This document shows positions 58,998 to 64,000 of a stretch of DNA of 64,000 bases, in pieces. Source of the DNA: Robertmurraya kyonggiensis (GTDB lineage Bacteria > Bacillota > Bacilli > Bacillales > Cytobacillaceae); assembly GCF_005116465.1 (NCBI RefSeq), contig NZ_SWBM01000004.1, forward strand, positions 62,001-126,000. The letters are read 5' to 3'. The notes beneath the pieces were generated by a model. That model worked only from the letters and a program-made list of their open reading frames with translations, was not told the origin of the DNA and did not search any database. Position 1 is the first letter of the stretch. The number at the start of each line of letters is the position of its first letter. The position numbers and the translations under genes were made by a program.

Positions 58998-59444
58998 TTA
59001 CTTATTAGTTATCAGTTCTTTCGATTCCGCGTCATAAATCTTATAATCCACTTCAAACATGTGATCTTTTGAAACGGTTACCTCACAATAATAAGGAATA
59101 GCTTTCCCATAGGCATCCAATTCCGGAATATCTGAAAAAGAAAATACTTCGTCCGTATCCGGCATTCTAAATATTGCTTCACTAGAACGTCCAGATGAAT
59201 CAATTTCGATGGTACAGCTCCCTTTTACAACATCATACTCCTTAAATATCATGTATTTCAGGCTAGGAAGAGTTATCCAAAGTAATAAGCCCCCTAGAAC
59301 AACTCCAACAAGTGCCTTAAATTTATCAAAAAAAGAAAACCTTTTTGCAATCCACATATAAATAAAACCGACGATTCCAAATACACAAAACACGAAACCC
59401 AATGTTAGCAACACATAGTACATTTCATTTTTCTCCTTAAACAT
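58998..59444 (-). CDS. Hypothetical membrane protein (148 aa)
   Basis: Two hydrophobic segments (about 8-33 and 43-60), then an extracytoplasmic or cytoplasmic beta-rich part (CTIEIDSSGRSSEAIFRMP, IPYYCEVTVSKDHMFEVDY). No family recognised. It is an insertion relative to B. subtilis, between lcfA and yshE, with its own terminator. Confidence 0.7.
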   Translation of the reverse strand: MFKEKNEMYYVLLTLGFVFCVFGIVGFIYMWIAKRFSFFDKFKALVGVVLGGLLLWITLPSLKYMIFKEYDVVKGSCTIEIDSSGRSSEAIFRMPDTDEVFSFSDIPELDAYGKAIPYYCEVTVSKDHMFEVDYKIYDAESKELITNK

Positions 59445-59533
59445 GTTGAGGCTGATATTAAAAAATAGTGTCTAATAAATGAAAGATACCACAGACTAAT
59501 CCTGTGGTACCTAGAATACCGAACTTTTCTGTC

Positions 59534-59735
59534 ATGCGGACATCTTTCTCTGGTTTCTTGTAATAGTTGTCTTTATGAACACTTCATGCGGACAGCTTTC
59601 ACCGGATTCTTGCAATAGTTGTCTTCATGAGCGCTTCATACAGAGATTATTGCAACAGTGGTCTCGCGTAATGCCTCAATGGAGCTTCCTGTGGACCTCC
59701 AACGGAAAGCAAATGACTGCAGCGGAAATCAACAG
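59534..59735. repeat. Degenerate 52-bp repeats and a second short element
   Basis: Copies starting ATGCGGACA at 59534 and 59586 and a shorter degenerate one at 59638 are spaced exactly 52 bases; each contains TTGYAATAGTTGTCTT. Right behind them 59684-59735 holds another repeat-like stretch (aacggaaagc, gcagcggaaatcaacag). The region 59445-59741 has no gene that I can support. Confidence 0.6.
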
Positions 59736-59741
59736 CCCTCA

Positions 59742-59816
59742 CTATAATAAGTAAATCACGCCAACAACAAAGAAGATGGCACATACAACAAATAAGATTT
59801 TAGCTAATTTCTCCAA
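59742..59816 (-). CDS. Possible 24-residue membrane peptide
   Basis: TTG 59816 ten bases after AAGGAG, ending at TAG 59742. The peptide is a single hydrophobic span with a short charged start (MEKLAK). It lies 14 bases behind yshE, so cotranscription is likely. Very small, so moderate confidence only. Confidence 0.4.
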   Translation of the reverse strand: MEKLAKILFVVCAIFFVVGVIYLL

Positions 59817-59830
59817 CTTGCACTCGCTCC

Positions 59831-60235
59831 TTATGCAATGCTAGCACCGATTACGTAAGATAAACTTATGGATATCATCATTGAAATGAAACCTACAGCA
59901 CGATTATCGTTCTCAATCTCTACATCAATATTAAATTTTGGTGTAAAAAATTCAAAAATAAAGTAGCCCAACAACAATAAGAAAAATCCAAATACTCCCC
60001 AACCGATCATCGTAAACAAACTATCATGTTGAGAGATAGAATGACGAAATACGTTTCCGATACCAAAGATTTTCCCCCCAGTAGCCATAGCTACCGAGAT
60101 ATTGCCATTTTTAATTTGTTCCCAGTTCCTATACTTCGTTACCAGCTCAAAAATCGCTAAAAAGACAACTAAACATAGAATCACGATACTGAAATACCCA
60201 GCTGTCTGGACAAAAGCATTCTCCCAAAAACTCAT
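59831..60235 (-). CDS. yshE: YshE, DUF350 membrane protein
   Basis: A 134-residue protein with four hydrophobic segments typical of DUF350 (ATGGKIFGIGNVFRHSISQ in a loop, then two helices, ending LSYVIGASIA). Function unknown. It follows mutS2 by 15 bases, as in B. subtilis. Confidence 0.92.
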   Translation of the reverse strand: MSFWENAFVQTAGYFSIVILCLVVFLAIFELVTKYRNWEQIKNGNISVAMATGGKIFGIGNVFRHSISQHDSLFTMIGWGVFGFFLLLLGYFIFEFFTPKFNIDVEIENDNRAVGFISMMISISLSYVIGASIA

Positions 60236-60250
60236 GTTAAACTCTCCCCA

Positions 60251-62608
60251 TTATTTAAATTCAACCACTGTAACACCAGTTCCACCTTCGCCAGCATCAC
60301 CGAAGCGGATTTTTTTGACAGAGCGATGATTACGTAAATATTCCTGAACACCTTGTCTCAAGGCGCCGGTTCCTTTTCCATGAATAATCGAGACCCGTGG
60401 ATAACCAGCGAGTAAGGCATCATCAATGTACTTTTCTACCCTTACCAAAGCGTCTTCAAACCGCTCACCTCTTAGGTCGAGTTCAAGATTCACGTGAAAA
60501 TCTTTGCCTTTAATTGTAGAGAGAGGTTTTGTCTCTTTTACTTTTTCACTTTTAATAAATTGCAGGTCCTTTTCTTCGACCTTCATTTTTAAAATACCAA
60601 TTTGAACATGCCACTCATTGTCTGAAGACTGCTTAATCAATTGGCCGTTTTGACCAAAGCTTAATACTTTAACCTCATCTCCAGGTTTGAAGTTATGCTT
60701 CTGATTTGCTGTTGCTGCTGCTTTTTTAGATTGCTTCGTTTTTGGCACAGCTTCTTCTAGACGTCGTTTTGCTTCAATCAATTCATGTTCTTTCACTTCA
60801 GCATGTTTTTCAAATTGCATTTTTCTTAAATCACGAATGATTTCTTCAGCTTCTGCTTTGGCCTTTTCGACAATCTGCTGAGCCTTTTCCTTCGCTTTTT
60901 CATCTAAGGTTTCCTTGCGATTGTAGTACTCAGCCATTTGTTTCTGAAGGTCCGCATGGAGCTTTTCAGCGTCTCGCATTAAGCTATGCGCTTCTTCTCG
61001 TTCTCTTTCTGCTTGACGTCTATTTTCCTCTAACGCAGCAATCATGCTTTCGACTTGATTCGTATCGGCACTCACATGAGACCTTGCTGTTTCGATGACG
61101 CTTTCCTTTAAACCTAATCGTTTGGAGATTTCAAAGGCGTTGCTTCGTCCCGGAACTCCGATTAACAGCTTATACGTAGGACTGAGCGTCTCAACATCAA
61201 ATTCGACACTCGCATTGATAACCCCTTCTCGGTTATATCCATACGCTTTTAACTCAGGATAGTGGGTAGTAGCAATGACACGTGCCCCCGTTTTATAGAC
61301 CTCATCTAAAATCGAAATTGCAAGGGCAGCCCCTTCTTGTGGATCAGTCCCTGCACCTAACTCATCGAACAGGACTAAGCTCTGGAAGTCTACTTCATTT
61401 AAAATTTCAACGATGTTGACCATATGAGAGGAGAAAGTACTTAAGCTTTGCTCAATCGATTGTTCATCCCCAATATCAGCAAAAATAGAGCCAAATACCG
61501 CCATTTCTGACCCATCTAAGGCTGGAATTTGTAGGCCGGCTTGAGCCATTAATGTACAAAGTCCGACCGTTTTCAAGGTCACGGTTTTACCACCTGTATT
61601 TGGTCCAGTAATGACAATCGTTGAAAAGTCTTTACCAAGATAAATATCATTTGCCACGACCACATTCGTTGGAATTAATGGATGCCTTGCTTTTACTAAC
61701 GAAATCCTACCTTCATCATTCATCTTTGGTTTAGATGCTTTAATTTTCTTGCCATAGCGAGCCTTGGCGAACATAAAATCTACCTGTGCGAGCACATAAA
61801 CGATCGTTCTTAGTTCATTCGTATACCCAGCTACTAAACCAGACAATTCAATCAAAATTCGTTCAATTTCCTGCTGTTCTTTTACACGGATTTCCTGTAA
61901 TTCATTGTTTAACTGCACAATCGATTGTGGTTCAATAAACAATGTTTGCCCCGATGAGCTTTGGTCATGAATAATCCCGCCGTAATGTCCTCTATATTCT
62001 TGTTTCACCGGGATAACAAAGCGATCATTTCGGATCGTCACAATCGCATCCGATAGCATTTTTTGCGCATTGGAAGAGCGAATCATACTTTCAAGACGTT
62101 CTCTCACTCTGCCCTCTTTTGCACGCAATTGATTTCGGAGCGAACGTAATACTTCACTCGCACTATCAAGTACTGCCCCATTATCATCAACCGCATTACG
62201 GATGGCTTCTTCTAATTCCGCTAAAACGACGATTTTATTTGTCAATTCCGATAGATGTGGAAGCTGAATCTCTTCTTCAATCAAATCTTCCACAAATTTT
62301 CTAATCATACGGCTCGCATGAATCGTACTTGAGATTTGCATAAGTTCATGTGGGCTTAACATCCCGCCAATTTCTGCCCGTTTAATATGTTGACGTATAT
62401 CAAATATCCCACCTAGTGGAACATTTCCTTTTAATCGTAAAATATTTGAAGCCTCATCGGTCTCTTCCTGTCTTTTTACAACTTCCTCAAGGTTTGTAGA
62501 AGGCAAAAGTTCTTGTACTAATGATCTTCCTAAGGAAGACGAAGCATGTTCGAGCACCTGCTCCTTGATTTTGTCAAATTCTAATACCTTTAGAACTCTT
62601 TGTTGCAT
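60251..62608 (-). CDS. mutS2: MutS2, ATPase with Smr endonuclease domain
   Basis: A 785-residue protein. MutS-type core at 60-520 with Walker [28 protein letters not shown] and ATTHYPELK; long coiled coil at 520-640; KOW-like part; Smr nuclease at 700-785 ([27 protein letters not shown]). It lacks the mismatch-reading domain of MutS and acts on recombination intermediates and collided ribosomes in B. subtilis. Confidence 0.98.
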   Translation of the reverse strand: MQQRVLKVLEFDKIKEQVLEHASSSLGRSLVQELLPSTNLEEVVKRQEETDEASNILRLKGNVPLGGIFDIRQHIKRAEIGGMLSPHELMQISSTIHASRMIRKFVEDLIEEEIQLPHLSELTNKIVVLAELEEAIRNAVDDNGAVLDSASEVLRSLRNQLRAKEGRVRERLESMIRSSNAQKMLSDAIVTIRNDRFVIPVKQEYRGHYGGIIHDQSSSGQTLFIEPQSIVQLNNELQEIRVKEQQEIERILIELSGLVAGYTNELRTIVYVLAQVDFMFAKARYGKKIKASKPKMNDEGRISLVKARHPLIPTNVVVANDIYLGKDFSTIVITGPNTGGKTVTLKTVGLCTLMAQAGLQIPALDGSEMAVFGSIFADIGDEQSIEQSLSTFSSHMVNIVEILNEVDFQSLVLFDELGAGTDPQEGAALAISILDEVYKTGARVIATTHYPELKAYGYNREGVINASVEFDVETLSPTYKLLIGVPGRSNAFEISKRLGLKESVIETARSHVSADTNQVESMIAALEENRRQAEREREEAHSLMRDAEKLHADLQKQMAEYYNRKETLDEKAKEKAQQIVEKAKAEAEEIIRDLRKMQFEKHAEVKEHELIEAKRRLEEAVPKTKQSKKAAATANQKHNFKPGDEVKVLSFGQNGQLIKQSSDNEWHVQIGILKMKVEEKDLQFIKSEKVKETKPLSTIKGKDFHVNLELDLRGERFEDALVRVEKYIDDALLAGYPRVSIIHGKGTGALRQGVQEYLRNHRSVKKIRFGDAGEGGTGVTVVEFK

Positions 62609-62656
62609 GGAGAGGAACCTCCTTTTCTCTAACGCACAAATCTATGTGCACACCAA

Positions 62657-64000
62657 TTATTTTTTTTGCAAGAAGCTAAGAAATTCTTCTAAGCCTGCTG
62701 CGTTTATAACGCTTGAACGTTTGACCCAGCCTTTTTTCGCTTGCGACACACCGATTTCCATATGAGGGAGGGTCTCCATTTTATGAGCATCCGTGTTAAT
62801 GACAATCTTTACGCCAGCCTCTGCAGCCTTTCGAATATTCTCTGAATTTAAATCTAAGCGATTTGGATTGGAGTTCAATTCGAGCGCTGTATTTGTTTCT
62901 TTCGCAAGCTCGATTAATAAATCGATATCAACATCGTAGCCTTCGCGTACGCCAATTTTTCTTCCCGTGGGATGAGCAATAATATCAACATGCTTATTCT
63001 TTAAGGCATTTGTTAGACGTTCCATAATTTTTTCTCTAGGTTGGGAGAATCCAGAATGGATAGACGCAATAACAAGATCCATTTCCTCCAAGAACTCATC
63101 CTCATAGTCTAACGAACCATCTGGAAGAATGTCCATTTCTACGCCAGCTAAAATCGTAATATCATCATATTTTTCATTTAATCGTCTTATTTCTTCACGT
63201 TGCTTTCTTAATCGTTCTACTGTTAAGCCATTCGCTACTTTTAGAAATTGAGAGTGGTCCGTAATCGCCATATACTTGTAGCCTAGTTTTCGACAGGCTT
63301 CAACCATTTGTTCAATCGTATGAGCTCCATCACTCCACGTAGAGTGCATATGCAAATCCCCTTGAATATGTTCTAGGGAAATTATCTCTTGCTCCAGTGA
63401 ATAATTCTCGACCTCACTGCCATCTTCACGCATCTCTGGTGGGATAAGCGGGAGTCCAAAATGCTGATAAAATTCCTGTTCAGAGGCGAATGTCAGAACT
63501 TCACCTGTTTCCACATTCTCAACACCATACTCACTAATCTTTTCGCCACGCTCTTTTGCCAGCTGTCTCATTTTCACATTATGATCCTTTGAGCCAGTAA
63601 AATGATGCAAGGTCGTTGCAAACTCTGCTGGTTTCACAAGACGAAAATCTACAGATACATCATAACTATATTCAAGGATGACCGAAACCTTTGTATCTCC
63701 AGCAGCAATCACTTCTTTAATTTTTTTAAGTCCTAGTAGCTGTTCCTTAACTTTTAGCGGTTCGGTCGTAGCGATAATAAAGTCTAAATCCTTAACCGTT
63801 TCTCTTACTCTACGTATACTGCCTGCTCTCGAAAATTGTTGAACAAAATCCATTCCGCTCAAACTCTCTTCAATTTGACTAGCAATCGGAAGCATATATG
63901 CAAGCGGGAGACGGTCCGGTTGACTTCCGACACTCTCAATTGATGCAAGTAGCTTCTCTTCTGTTTTCTTCCCAAAACCAGTGAGAGCACTTACTTTTCC
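62657..64000 (-). CDS. polX: DNA polymerase X with PHP nuclease domain (5' truncated)
   Basis: The reading frame runs open to the window edge: 448 of about 570 residues are present. The visible part begins with GKVSALTGFGKKTEEKLLASI (helix-hairpin-helix), then the polymerase palm (AGSIRRVRETVKDLDFI with catalytic Asp pair) and a PHP domain (GDLHMHSTWSDGAHTIEQM, MAITDHSQFL, AHPTGRKIGVREG, INTDAHKMET) with 3'-5' exonuclease activity in this family. Used in DNA repair. Confidence 0.97.
   Translation of the reverse strand, partial: GKVSALTGFGKKTEEKLLASIESVGSQPDRLPLAYMLPIASQIEESLSGMDFVQQFSRAGSIRRVRETVKDLDFIIATTEPLKVKEQLLGLKKIKEVIAAGDTKVSVILEYSYDVSVDFRLVKPAEFATTLHHFTGSKDHNVKMRQLAKERGEKISEYGVENVETGEVLTFASEQEFYQHFGLPLIPPEMREDGSEVENYSLEQEIISLEHIQGDLHMHSTWSDGAHTIEQMVEACRKLGYKYMAITDHSQFLKVANGLTVERLRKQREEIRRLNEKYDDITILAGVEMDILPDGSLDYEDEFLEEMDLVIASIHSGFSQPREKIMERLTNALKNKHVDIIAHPTGRKIGVREGYDVDIDLLIELAKETNTALELNSNPNRLDLNSENIRKAAEAGVKIVINTDAHKMETLPHMEIGVSQAKKGWVKRSSVINAAGLEEFLSFLQKK

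Overview
The window is a low-GC Firmicute chromosome of the family Bacillaceae carrying a resident prophage. The right part, about 38.84 kb to the end, follows the Bacillus subtilis order polX-mutS2-yshE-lcfA-fadR-fadB-etfB-etfA-trxA-uvrC-lysC-yslB-sdhCAB-ysmA-gerE-ysmB-racE-gerM-rph-ysnA-ysnB almost gene for gene. Spore genes (gerE, gerM), a lysine riboswitch, strong AAGGAGG-type ribosome binding sites and Bacillus-type intergenic repeats support this. Genus and species cannot be fixed by reading alone.

The left part, 1 to about 38.84 kb, is an apparently intact siphovirus-type prophage integrated at the 3' end of a tRNA-Arg(UCU) gene (38842-38918). Its far attachment site lies outside the window. 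From right to left: tyrosine integrase, ImmA-type peptidase and CI-type repressor on the plus strand; a divergent operator region (36.46-36.64 kb); then a long minus-strand early operon (Cro-like protein, DUF771, DUF5348, AbrB-like protein, RecF/SbcC-like ATPase, Sak4-like ATPase, DUF669 protein, DEAD helicase, primase-helicase, iteron origin, MazG, RusA, beta-clamp-like protein, ArpU-type late regulator). The late region follows: a probable activator-controlled late promoter, a membrane-protein 'moron' bracketed by terminators, then terS, terL, portal, head morphogenesis protein, scaffold, capsid, connectors, major tail protein, frameshifted tail chaperones, tape measure, Dit, fibre and Gp37-like protein. 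Holin and amidase sit behind a terminator. A plus-strand accessory cluster (0.7-2.8 kb) and two small minus-strand genes lie beyond the lysis genes.

The regulatory logic is partly legible. CI/Cro operators control early transcription. Three 11-bp repeats just downstream of the ArpU-type gene look like the activator sites of the late promoter. Capsid and scaffold share the host Prp-protease motif. On the chromosome, a FadR operator controls fadR-fadB-etfBA, and a matching palindrome overlaps the ysmA promoter, suggesting that this thioesterase belongs to the fatty-acid degradation regulon.

I did not find an obviously new multi-gene defence or metabolic system. The most promising unexplained items are: the plus-strand gene inside the tail operon with a Shine-Dalgarno sequence buried in a perfect inverted repeat; the late promoter/terminator/short-RNA arrangement; the terminator-bracketed membrane protein; the compact beta-clamp-like protein; the iteron origin; and the ysmA FadR-like operator.
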